In this document: positions 1 to 7,396 of the stretch, one piece after another
Numbering within the stretch: the first letter of the stretch is position 1
Layout: each line of letters opens with the position of its first letter
Source: Moorena bouillonii PNG
Lineage (GTDB): Bacteria > Cyanobacteriota > Cyanobacteriia > Cyanobacteriales > Coleofasciculaceae
Direction of reading: 5' to 3'
Assembly: GCF_001942495.1 (NCBI RefSeq)
Contig: NZ_MKZS01000001.1
Coordinates: forward strand, 5,542,161-5,574,961
Length of the DNA stretch: 32,801 nt
Position numbers and translations under genes: made by a program
The notes under the pieces: generated by a model
Told to the model about the DNA's origin: nothing
Database searches by the model: none
The model's input: only the letters and a program-made list of their open reading frames with translations

Positions 1-84
1 ATTCCCGATTCCCGATTCCCGATTCCCGATTCCCGATTCCCGATTCCCGATTCCCGATTCCCGATTCCCGATTCCCGATTCCCC
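1..84. repeat. Heptamer tandem repeat (ATTCCCG)x12
   Basis: Twelve nearly perfect copies of the 7-mer ATTCCCG run from the window edge to about position 84. Such heptameric short tandem repeats are common in filamentous cyanobacteria. The same heptamer recurs in inverse orientation at 749-780, on the other side of the nuclease-like gene. The array may extend beyond the window. Confidence 0.95.
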
Positions 85-125
85 TCTTTAAACAGAAAAC
101 CCCACAACCAGAATTGATCTAACTC

Positions 126-737
126 CTAATCCTGTTCCACCATCTGCACCAATTTCCCGAGAATGGGTTCGATGGGAGGGAGTAAATATTCGGCGAGATC
201 GAGAGTTACTGTTTTTTCTTGCAATTTGAGAAATCGCCATAGGGTGCCAGTGGTTACTGCACCGTAAACCGTTGCGACGTTACCATTATTCTCCTGTTGG
301 TTAAACCGAGCAGCTGCTACCATCGCAGCGATACACTGTCCTAATCCCCCTTTCAGGTCTTCTTTTTTGGCTTCTATAATAATGGCTACCGGGGCTTTAA
401 TAAATAACTGTTCCGGTGACAGACTAATAATAAAATCACAGGTGCCATTTAATCCCACTTCTGGATCAACATTAAACTCTTCCCCAGAAAACAAGCTAAC
501 CTGGTTTTTATGGAATTCTCTAACAGCGAGTAACACTGGACATATCAAGAGTTCTGATCGGGCTTTTTCGGTATTCAAGGCGATCGCTAGTTGGTAATTT
601 TGGGTGATAAATTCTGCTAAATAAGGACTAGGAGAAATTACGCGATCGCTATCGCTTTCAAAAATATTCCCTTGTTCGATTAAGGTTAAGTCAAAATCAT
701 TGACTACTTTTTGAATGGTAAATTGACTGTAAGACAT
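126..737 (-). CDS. PD-(D/E)XK nuclease-like protein of unknown role
   Basis: 203 residues. The central part resembles a PD-(D/E)XK nuclease core: Asp101 lies in the strand GTCDFII, followed by a second hydrophobic strand ending IIIEAKKED with Glu122 and Lys124, and an upstream acidic residue, Glu62, lies in a helix (RSELL). That spacing (D, about 20 residues, E-x-K) is the usual catalytic pattern. Nothing else in the protein is recognisable: there is no membrane segment and no DNA-binding domain. It stands alone, with no methyltransferase or specificity subunit nearby, so a restriction role is not supported. It could be a solitary endonuclease of the kind abundant in cyanobacteria, or a repair-type nuclease. 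The start ATG is followed by MSYSQFTIQ; no strong ribosome-binding site is visible. Heptamer repeats lie on both sides. Confidence 0.7.
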   Translation of the reverse strand: MSYSQFTIQKVVNDFDLTLIEQGNIFESDSDRVISPSPYLAEFITQNYQLAIALNTEKARSELLICPVLLAVREFHKNQVSLFSGEEFNVDPEVGLNGTCDFIISLSPEQLFIKAPVAIIIEAKKEDLKGGLGQCIAAMVAAARFNQQENNGNVATVYGAVTTGTLWRFLKLQEKTVTLDLAEYLLPPIEPILGKLVQMVEQD

Positions 738-1040
738 GATATGGGGAAGGGAATCGGGAATCGGGAATCGGGAATCGGGAGAAAAAATTGTTTACTTGAT
801 TACTAGTAAAAACGGGCTTATTGCATTTTTTAACTATTTGCTGACATGCTATACTTTTAATGCGATTGACTGTAGGTCACGCGGGGCGCGTTCGCAAAAA
901 GACCGCAAAGTGTGCTATTCAATAATAATGAATTATTAGGTAAATTCAATTATTCAATTTTGTTATGTTTAGCGGGTATGGGGTTTACTTCTACACCTCG
1001 GCAGGGAGCTGATGAGTCTCTAGATATTGCTCTTGACACT
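738..1040. other. Gene-poor spacer with repeats, ending at the IS element
   Basis: The spacer begins with inverted heptamers (749-780). A degenerate TTCGC/GCG palindromic repeat lies around 870-905 (GTAGGTCACGC followed by GCGTTCGC). AT-rich sequence follows. No convincing open frame is present. The IS subterminal hairpin starts at 1041. Confidence 0.6.
749..780. repeat. Inverted copy of the heptamer repeat (CGGGAAT)x4
   Basis: Four to five copies of GGGAATC, the reverse complement of the array at 1-84. They lie immediately upstream of the nuclease-like gene's start codon, so this 620-bp gene sits between inverted repeats. Confidence 0.9.
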
Positions 1041-1061
1041 CCCCGGTCTAAAGACGCGGGG
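1041..1061. repeat. IS subterminal hairpin, tnpB 3' side
   Basis: Palindrome with arms CCCCG and CGGGG around a GTCTTTAGAC core. It overlaps the tnpB stop codon (TAG, 1048-1050), as is usual when the tnpB 3' end and right end are co-transcribed into the guide (omega) RNA. An omega RNA scaffold would therefore come from exon 3 and this hairpin. Confidence 0.65.
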
Positions 1062-1164
1062 ATTCTTCGCTCAACGACCCGACTTGCTGCTTCTGGCCGG
1101 AACCAAGAACAGTAGAGGTCAGATCTCCCGAAGCGTTGGGATCTAGGATCCAGGTTCCGGTGTG
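1048..1164 (-). pseudogene. tnpB: tnpB exon 3 (C-terminal tail)
   Basis: The frame reads HTGTWILDPNASGDLTST and ends in LSEESPRL followed by TAG. This is the standard tail of cyanobacterial IS200/IS605 TnpB proteins after the last RuvC motif. It continues the protein of exon 2, which stops at INILKR at the intron A 5' boundary; the short piece normally joining them (about GLSTVG) is largely replaced by a hairpin element. Only the bases encoding GL or GLK appear to survive, between the intron end and the hairpin. Confidence 0.8.
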
Positions 1165-1264
1165 CCGGAAACGAAACCTTAGTAGAGTGGAGCCTTAGTT
1201 AATAAGTTTTGACCCTTTTTCTCATAGCCAGTCCCCTGTAAAGGCTCCACTCTACTTACGGTAA
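1165..1264 (-). repeat. 100-bp hairpin element, copy 1
   Basis: On the minus strand it follows GAAG, starts TTACCGTAAG and ends CTAAGGTTTCGTTTCCGG. Between these conserved ends is a long stem (arms GTAGAGTGGAGCC and GGCTCCACTCTAC) with a loop of about 40 nt containing AAAAAGGGTCAAAACTT. It lies just 3' of intron A, inside the tnpB reading frame, where it destroys the exon 3 junction. Copies 2 and 3 are at 2555 and 3906. Confidence 0.9.
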
Positions 1265-1333
1265 CTTCAAACCCCACCGTACCCAAGGCTGTTACGGTCG
1301 ATGCCTGGTATTATCCAGGGCACCTCCGCTTCA

Positions 1334-1367
1334 GAACTGGACGTGAAACTTTCGCCTCATCCAGCTC
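1334..1367 (-). ncRNA. Intron A domain V catalytic hairpin
   Basis: A 34-nt hairpin with paired arms GAGCTGGATG and CGTCCAGTTC, an internal bulge, and a GAAA tetraloop region. This matches the universally conserved size and shape of group II domain V. The RNA catalytic core therefore looks intact even though the reverse transcriptase is broken. Confidence 0.85.
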
Positions 1368-1377
1368 CTGAGTATCC

Positions 1378-2550
1378 TCAACCAATAGGCTTGCCTAACG
1401 GCAGGCTCCAGTGGATTTCTTGGTGGCAGCTTTGATGTACTGCCATTAGGTTCTTGTGCTTCCAATTGTCGTGGTTTCCATCGATGTGATGAAGATGTAC
1501 AGATTCGTCGCTTAAGAACCTATGTCCGCAATGTCCACAGGAATGGTTTTGCTTTTTCAAAGCTTTAGAGGTAGCATCGTCGTATAATACAGAGTTCCTC
1601 AAACTCCAATAGACTAGGTCTCCGTCGTAGGGAGACTTAGTCCCTTTAACGTTTACGTGTTGATTTTGTTCATACCCTACTGCTGGGAAGCCTTTCTTAC
1701 ATAGTTCATTGGCTCTATACCGGTTTACTTTCTTTTCCTTTCGGAATTTACGGTTTGCGGTTTTATTCATGAACCATAAACTATCTCGGGAACTGCTCAT
1801 GTCGCAGCTTTTATGGTAATTCCTCCATCCGCGCACGATTGGAGCTAATTTTTGGGCTTTTACTTCAGCGCCATAGTTCGAGTTGTTGACCACGGCTTTA
1901 ATCTTCTTTCGGATGTTCCGATGGTTTTCCACTGAGGGAATACATCGGAATTTTCCGTTTTTCTGGACTCTCATATGCCAGCCGAGGAAGTCAAATCCGT
2001 CTGTCGTTTTGGTCAGCTTGGTCTTTTCTTGATTTACCTCTAAGCCCCTTTGGGCTAGGAAGTTTCTCACTTTATCTAAAATCTTCTCAGCGTTGTCTCT
2101 AGGCTTAAGAATAAACACCATGTCATCCGCGTATCGGATGCTGGGGTGGATGTTTTCTATTCCGTCAAGGGCAATATTGGCTAAGAGTGGACTAACCACC
2201 CCACCTTGGGGCGTGCCTTGCTCCGGGAATTCCGGATTGATGCCTGCTTTTAGACATCTGAATATCCCCATCTTCAGACCCGCAGGTGCTAGCAATCTAT
2301 CCATAATGGAGCTATGGGAGATGCGGTCAAAGCATTTCTTGATGTCTAGTTCGATTACCCTCTTTTTAATGCCGTTGCTGTTTGATTTTAGGTGTAGGAA
2401 CAGGCGCTTTTGTGCGTCTTGGGCACTTCGGCCTGTCCTGAATCCGTAGCTGTCGGCACTGAACGTGGCCTCATGGGCTGGTTCGAGAGCATACTTGGCT
2501 AGACATTGCCACGCTCTGTCTTGGATTGTCGGTACTTTCAACATTCTCGT
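1378..2550 (-). pseudogene. ltrA: Group II intron A reverse transcriptase/maturase/HNH, C-terminal part
   Basis: This 3' part of the intron A protein begins at TRMLKVPTI and runs through all later domains. It has the RT palm with GTPQGGVVSPLLANI and the catalytic YADDMVFI, the maturase X domain (WRNYHKSCDMSS) and a C-terminal HNH endonuclease (CGHC, HLHHIDGNHDNW, a second Cys/His pair). The missing N-terminal part is encoded at 2655-2999 in another frame. The two join exactly as KKNGQ-TRMLKVP once the inserted hairpin element is removed; the frame change requires a net insertion of 3n+2 bases. An internal ATG (2542-2544) could start a truncated protein lacking RT0-RT1, which should be inactive for reverse transcription. 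Confidence 0.88.
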
Positions 2551-2554
2551 ACCT

Positions 2555-2654
2555 CCGGAGACGAAACCTTAGAATAGGGCAGCCTTTATGGTTGGTCGGC
2601 TATGGGCAAAAGGGTCAAAACTTTATGATTAAGGCTGCCCTATTCTTGCGGTAA
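2555..2654 (+). repeat. 100-bp hairpin element, copy 2 (loop inverted), inside the intron A RT
   Basis: The same flanks as copies 1 and 3 occur on the minus strand: GAAG, TTACCGCAAG ... CTAAGGTTTCGTCTCCGG. The arms are GAATAGGGCAGCC and GGCTGCCCTATTC. The loop, however, is the reverse complement of the other two loops: its AAAAGGGTCAAAACTT motif reads on the plus strand here. The element interrupts the RT gene between KKNGQ and TRMLKVP and introduces a stop within ten codons. The net length in the gene is 104 or 107 bp, depending on whether AAG and AGGT belong to the element. Confidence 0.9.
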
Positions 2655-2999
2655 CTTCTGACCATTTTTCTTGGCTATGGGTATTTCCCTTAAGCCTTGG
2701 TGCGTCCAGTTTTCCGCACTGGATACTAGTTTTTTAAGTACCTCGAACCGTTCTTTGTAGGATAAGGATGATTTTCCGTCTACTCCTGCGGTTCTTTTTC
2801 CAAGATTTAGCTGTGTCACTTGACGGATTGCCAGCATTTGTGCTGAGCGGGATTTCAGAATTAGTTTTTGTAAAGACCGCGCCTTTCTCAGGTCACCATC
2901 TCGAACTGCTTTATACACTCGCTTTTGTAGGCGGAAAAGGTTCCGGCGGAGTTGCTTCCACTTTTGACTTTTCCAGAGGTCACTATATCTATTTGACAT
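2655..2999 (-). pseudogene. ltrA: Group II intron A reverse transcriptase, N-terminal part
   Basis: The frame reads MSNRYSDLWKSQKWKQLRRN and continues through LQKRVYKAVRDGD, the conserved SAQMLAIRQVTQLNLGKRTAG and VDG to EIPIAKKNGQK. It is the RT0/RT1 region of bacterial group II intron proteins. A slightly earlier ATG at 3020 is possible, but family members usually begin at the MSNRY-type start. The frame ends in the hairpin element at 2654. The rest of the protein is at 1378-2550. Confidence 0.85.
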
Positions 3000-3576
3000 G
3001 TGTCTACCCGTGCTCTTCATCAGTTTTGTGTACTCTGGATACCCGCCACCAGTTTAATGATGGCATCCTACCCGACAGTGGGGATTGAGTTTGGCATAAC
3101 TTACCGAGGCTCGACTACACCTCAGACCCATATTTGCTGTCGTTTTTACTCGTTCCATCTATCAGATTGTTTTGGTGATTTAGGGCAGTCCAATTTGCCT
3201 ACCCCCTTCTCAGAGATTACAGCTATCGAAAAAATAACGCTGTGAGAATGAGAGGGTCAAGTCGCACATTTTTCATTCCAGATTGTGGCTTCATCCTTAG
3301 ACACTTTTCTAGGACTAGTTTTACCCATGTCACCTCCCCGTTAGCGCCAGTGATACCTATCTGCTTCGGTTCTGATTGCGCCCTGGTGCCAGCTTCACTC
3401 TGCGGAGTTGCCGCTCGCTCGGTGTGGCCAAGATAGGGAGTCACTTGTCTCTTCAAGGGGTGGGTTTTCACCACCATCCGAAAGACAGTTAGAACTTTGA
3501 GGTGTTTTTAACCTCGCGAGTCCCCTAGCTCATACCCCTCCAGTCGCTGGAGGCTCCTAGCTAGAACGAGCCGCAC

Positions 3577-3905
3577 CTTTTCAGGATATTGATTGCGGCG
3601 TTATGGTCTCGGTCTAACTTGCAACCACATTTGCAAACGTGAGTCCTAGTTGATAGTGATTTCTTGACCACTTCACCGCATTCTGAGCAATTTTGACTGG
3701 TATTGGCGGGATTTACTGCAACCGTCACCTTTCCAAATTTTGTACCAAAATGCTCCATCCATTTTCTAAATTGGTACCAACCCGCATCATTAATAGACTT
3801 AGCCAGACAATGGTTTTGAACCAGGTTTTTAACTCTTAAATCTTGCCTTACGGCACGCTTCGCGAACATAGGCGACCAGGTCGTTAAACCGGATTACGCA
3901 ACGTG
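3577..3905 (-). pseudogene. tnpB: tnpB exon 2 (RuvC-II to RuvC-III and zinc ribbon)
   Basis: Reading on the minus strand: ARCVIRFNDLVAY, then a 22-bp palindromic repeat insertion (3845-3866), then EDLRVKNLVQNHCLAKSIND, GWYQFRKWMEHFG, NPANTSQNCSECGE, THVCKCGCKLDRDHNAAINI and LKR. This contains the zinc ribbon (CSEC and CKCGC pairs) and the third RuvC carboxylate in LDRDHNAA. The repeat splits the GAA codon of the second RuvC residue (Glu of YEDL) and shifts the frame. The exon joins exon 1 (ending EEHA) upstream and exon 3 (HTGTW) downstream. The downstream half is open from an ATG at 3869 as a 102-residue frame, which is a fragment rather than a gene. Confidence 0.87.
3845..3866. repeat. Short palindromic repeat inserted in the RuvC-II codon of tnpB
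   Basis: A 22-bp insertion with the core CGCGAAGCGTGCC, a member of the dispersed TTCGCG(A/T)AGCGT family also seen at 6585, 14401, 18617, 26369 and 28972. Removing it restores the in-frame peptide VAYEDLRVKN. Its length (3n+1) creates a frameshift. Confidence 0.85.
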
Positions 3906-4004
3906 CCGGAGACGAAACCTTAGATAATGGAGCCTTTATAACAACAGTTTTAACCCTTTTATGCATAACCTACAAACCAAAAAGGCTCCATTATCTTACG
4001 GTAA
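3906..4004 (-). repeat. 100-bp hairpin element, copy 3
   Basis: Flanked by GAAG. It begins TTACCGTAAG and ends CTAAGGTTTCGTCTCCGG on the minus strand, with arms GATAATGGAGCC and GGCTCCATTATC and the loop motif AAAAGGGTTAAAACT. It lies between the 3' end of intron B and the tnpB exon 2 sequence GCACGTTGCG, so it replaces or splits the codons after EEHAKR. Confidence 0.9.
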
Positions 4005-4063
4005 CTTCGTTCCCAGTCTCTATTAAACTAAGCCGGGGAGTCGCCTCCACCGACTCGTCTCCA

Positions 4064-4097
4064 AAACCGTACGTGACAGTTTCCCGTCATACGGCTC
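4064..4097 (-). ncRNA. Intron B domain V catalytic hairpin
   Basis: A 34-nt hairpin, GAGCCGTATGACGGGAAACT followed by GTCACGTACGGTTT, practically the textbook bacterial domain V including the GAAA tetraloop and the bulge. It indicates an intact ribozyme core. Confidence 0.92.
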
Positions 4098-4133
4098 CTC
4101 GCTACAGGAACCATTGTCATTGGTACCTCTACA

Positions 4134-5798
4134 TTAGAACGGATTATCATCTAGTTCAGAGGAGTCGTTACTTGATTCTTGACACTTGGGTTTGACTTTG
4201 GTTCCATGTTTTGCATCGTGGCAATGTAGGTGGAGTAGTTCAAGGTTATTGAGTTGGTCGTTTCCACCTTGTGCGCGTGGTATTATGTGGTGTTTTTCCA
4301 TTAAGTCATTGTCCCTAAAGGTTAGTCCACAGTGAGTGCATTTCCCTTTTTGTCTTTTGAGAAGTTTTACTTTCTGTTTTGACATTTCCGGGTGCTTACT
4401 CATTCTGGTACTCCAGTATATTAAGTCCCCGTTGTAGGGGCTACTGTTTCCTTTAACCTTCGTGTGTCTAATGATTTCTGTCTTTGCATGTTTGGGAAGG
4501 TGTGTTCCTTCTTTTGTCATGAAAATCCAGTTATCTGTTTTGGGTACATCCCAGGGGTTCTTTGGCTTTTCAGTTTTAGTTCCCCAATACTTTTTGTTCA
4601 CCCAGGTTTTTGACTTATTGGGGTGTCTCCTGTATCCCCATCTTTGAAGTTTGTTCCAGAGTAGGCTATCTAACCCTGAGTAGGTCTTTTTGCTGACAAC
4701 GCTTCGGTTGTAATTGCACCAACCTTGTATAATGGGTTTGAGTTTGCTAATTAAAGCAGCCTGAGGTGCGGCTAGGTGACTTTCTATTATCCCGTCTAGC
4801 TGCTCCCTATGTTCTTTCACTTTCTTTTTCGATGGTTTAATGAGGGTCTTAAAACCTTGTTTAGCTTGATGTTTTCCCACTGGGTATTGACGGATGTTAA
4901 ATCCTAAAAAGTCAAATCCTTCTTTGGTGTGGGTCAATCTGGTTTTACTTGGTTTTAATTCCAGTCCTATGTCAGTTAACCATGCTTCTATAACTTCTCT
5001 ACACTTTTCTACCACTTCTTTGGTTTTGTGTATGATGACGAAATCGTCAGCATATCTTATGAGACTTACGCTTCTTTTTCTGTCTCGCTTTCCTCTTACT
5101 TGAGTTTCTTTAAACGAGAGATTTTCTACGTATTTTTCTATAGTCTCTTCCATTCCGTGGAGGGCTATATTGGCCAGAAGGGGTGATATTATTCCTCCCT
5201 GTGGTGTACCCTCATTCGTAGGGGATAGTGTTCCTTCGTCTATTACTCCCGCTTTTAACCATCCTTTGATTAATCGCTTCATAGTGGGGAAGGTATTTAA
5301 TTTTGAGAGTAGCTTATCATGGTTGATTTTATCGAAGCACTTTGATATGTCTGCATCAAGAACCCATTTTGGTTTCTTCGAGATACTGTCAAATATTGCT
5401 TCGATTGCGTCGTGACATGACCTTCCTGGTCTGAAACCATATGAGTTGGCTTCAAAGTGTGCTTCCCATTCGGGCTCTAGTGCCTGTTTGGTTAGTGCCT
5501 GTAATGCTCTGTCGTATATGGTTGGTATTCCCAAAGGTCGTTTTTCTTTACGACCAGGTTTTTCTATCCACACCCTGCGAGTAGGTAATGGTCGTTTGTA
5601 TACCTTAAGGCTGGCTGCTAAGTTTAGTCTTTGTTTGCCTGTTAAGGCTTTTCGACCATCTATTCCGGCAGTCTTTTTGCCTTTATTTTGTTGGGATACT
5701 TTTCTGACGGCGAGCATTTTGGCTGACCAGGACTTCATTAGAGTCTTTTGTATCCGCCTTACCACGCGAACATCCCCACGGCTCGAGGCTTGATATAT
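4134..5798 (-). pseudogene. ltrA: Group II intron B reverse transcriptase/maturase/HNH (main part)
   Basis: A large open frame reads IYQASSRGDVRVVRRIQKTL, then the SAKMLAVRKVSQQNKGKKTAG/IDG block, RPLGIPTIYDRALQAL, the RT palm (GTPQGGIISPLLANI, catalytic YADDFVII), the X/maturase domain (GWCNYNRSV) and a C-terminal HNH nuclease (CTHCGLTF, KHHIIPRAQGGND, HLHCHDAKHG). The first methionine in this frame begins MVRRIQKTL at 5765. The native N-terminus lies upstream in another frame (5851-5949), separated by a 52-bp repeat insertion. Translation from Met at 5765 would still give 543 residues covering most RT motifs but lacking the first segment, so residual activity cannot be excluded. Confidence 0.88.
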
Positions 5799-5801
5799 TC
5801 G

Positions 5802-5853
5802 TTGTCTTGATGCAGTCGCTCATGGGGGAAACCCCCAAGACCGCGCTGCATCG
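5802..5853. repeat. 52-bp palindromic repeat inserted in the intron B RT
   Basis: An imperfect palindrome with GATGCAG outer arms and an inner GGGGGTTTCCCCC core, lying between direct repeats TCG (5799-5801 and 5851-5853). Removing 52 bp joins FKLQKR to IYQASSRGD, the expected RT N-terminus. The insertion is 3n+1 and breaks the frame. Confidence 0.85.
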
Positions 5854-5949
5854 CTTTTGTAACTTGAATACTGTGATTTCTAACTTTCGCCAGTTCACTT
5901 TATTCCATTCCGACTGTGGAGCGAACCCCCGAGTTTTGGACATATTCAT
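5851..5949 (-). pseudogene. ltrA: Group II intron B reverse transcriptase, N-terminal end
   Basis: The frame starts MNMSKTRGFAPQSEWNKVNW and continues RKLEITVFKLQKR, the usual first segment of this RT family, before running into the 52-bp repeat. It belongs with 4134-5798 in one original gene. Confidence 0.8.
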
Positions 5950-6507
5950 TACTACTTACAACCATATCTTTTCCTATACACGTGAGTCCGTCAGCGTATT
6001 CACTACATTACATAGTGACATTTGCTTCTGACTCTATCTTTCCATCGTAGGCCATGGGGCTAACTACCTTCTTAGGAAATCGACCTTTCCTAAGAGTACC
6101 TACGTGGTTACTTCGTTCCTGATTACCATTCTTTATGCTTTTAGAGTGATACTATCCACCGGGAGTTTTAGAGAAATCATCATAAAGATGCCAAACCTTA
6201 TGATTCTATGTCCTCCGGAACTTTTGTTTCCAGCGTTTCTAGCCTTATTGCGCTGGTTGAAGATTACGATGGTTCAGATGTATCTTCCCTTTCGGTACTC
6301 ATGAGCATGTTGCCTGCTACTCCATATTTAGTGTCTGTTCGACCCCGCTTCAACCTAGAGGTTGTTAATTCTCAGTGGTTAGGGGTAGGGCTGTCACTCA
6401 GATTTCGTGAGGGTTGGTCTTTCACCAACATGGTAATCAAGTTATCAAGGTATTTTCCTTGTGATTAATCCCCCGATTTATTTCGGTTTCTAATCAACGA
6501 ATCGCAC

Positions 6508-7291
6508 TGGCATGTTCTTCACGTTGCCTACTTATTTTAAGGTGCTGTCTACCTAATCTGTTAACTGCTTTTCTACGGTTGGATGTTCGCGAAGCGTGGC
6601 CTACGGCCTTGCCTTTCTTTTTTCTATAAACTCTGCGCTGATAGAACTTAAGGCGTTTTTCTCCCGTCCTGTAAAAACGGGGATTAGGTTCAGTTTTTCC
6701 AGTAGAATCAGTATAGAACTCTTTTAGTCCAACATCCAAGCCAACAGCCGACCCCGTTGGTTCTAATTCTTCTTTGATGTCAACTGAAACACAAAACTGG
6801 ACATAATAGCCATCCGCTCTGCGGACTATCCGAACCCGCTTAATCTGTTTTTTGTCGAAACGCCATAAGTCCCATGTCCCTTTAAGTTTGAGCTTTCCAA
6901 TCCCCTTCTTGTCACTAAATGTAATTGACTTCTTGTCAGAGGACAGCTTCCAACCAGACTGTTTGTACTCCACTGAACGGCAGTTTTTCTGGAATTTAGG
7001 AAAGCCTTTTTTCCCGGGTACCTTTTTCTTACAGTTATCAAAGAACCGAATAATTGATGACCATGCTCTTTCTGCGCTAGACTGACGAGCCGTAGAGTTC
7101 AATTCATTGGCAAAAGGGAAATTATTGGCTAGGACTGCACTGTATTTGTTGAGGTCAAATTTGTTAACCCCTTTATTGTCCATCCAATACCTGAGACAGC
7201 TATTGCGAATGAATTTAACAGTCCGAATAGCCTCATCAATAGCAGAATATTGATGCTTCTTTCCTTTTGCCTTGAACTCTAAGATTATCAT
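6508..7291 (-). pseudogene. tnpB: tnpB exon 1 (N-terminal and RuvC-I part)
   Basis: Starts MIILEFKAKGKKHQYSAIDE, the usual TnpB N-terminus; an upstream ATG at 7306 adds five residues and is less likely. The frame continues through the helical REC-like region and WED-like beta segment to SAVGLDVGLKEF, where the Asp of GLDVG is the first RuvC catalytic residue, then LGRQHLKISRQREEHA. It stops being tnpB exactly at the intron B GTGCG. Codons for about nine extra residues (AVGHASRT region) come from a palindromic repeat at 6585-6612 and are in frame. The protein is an RNA-guided nuclease of the Cas12 ancestor family, but here the gene is split and damaged. Confidence 0.9.
6585..6612. repeat. Palindromic repeat in frame within tnpB exon 1
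   Basis: The core GTTCGCGAAGCGTGGCC plus TACGGCC interrupts the expected KKKG-SNRRKA sequence and adds about eight or nine residues without shifting the frame. Confidence 0.75.
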
Positions 7292-7396
7292 CAGTTTCGA
7301 CCTCAACTGTATCTATTCTTATTCTACAGCACCTAGAATAAAATTTCGGATTTTTTCAGAATATTTCTCACAGGCGGCTAAAGCCGCTATTCGCTT

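Larger units (their letters stand above)
1275..3576 (-). mobile_element. Group II intron A (in tnpB)
   Basis: The 5' end is the canonical GTGCG, whose first base is position 3576, directly after the tnpB codons for INILKR. Domain V is a perfect 34-nt hairpin at 1334-1367 (GAGCTGGATG...CGTCCAGTTC with a GAAA-containing loop). A domain VI candidate (ACCGTA...TACGGT) follows at about 1280-1302. The 3' end is uncertain by about 15 bases (1265-1281). Domain IV holds an HNH-tailed reverse transcriptase. The RT has been split by hairpin element copy 2, so the intron can no longer supply a full maturase. It may still be spliced in trans by a related protein. Confidence 0.85.
4022..6507 (-). mobile_element. 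Group II intron B (in tnpB)
   Basis: The 5' end is GTGCG, first base 6507, right after the tnpB codons for EEHA. About 560 nt of domains I-III separate it from the RT start at 5949. Domain V is at 4064-4097 and a domain VI stem (GAGTCG...CGACTC) at about 4038-4056, followed by GGCTTAGTTTAAT, a common group II 3' end, giving a last base near 4022. An end up to 10 bases further 3' cannot be excluded. The encoded RT differs clearly from that of intron A, so two intron lineages entered the same gene. Confidence 0.85.

Noticed and set aside
367-597. Plus-strand ORF of 76 codons inside the nuclease-like gene
   Set aside because: It is antisense to a better supported gene, has no ribosome-binding site and no recognisable residues.
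1165-1264. Reading the hairpin element as a normal 3' extension of intron A
   Set aside because: The same element occurs beside a different intron and also alone inside an RT gene, so it is an independent unit.
3561-3869. Independent small zinc-ribbon gene
   Set aside because: The 102-residue frame is the C-terminal half of TnpB exon 2 plus intron bases; it starts inside a palindromic repeat and ends in the intron.
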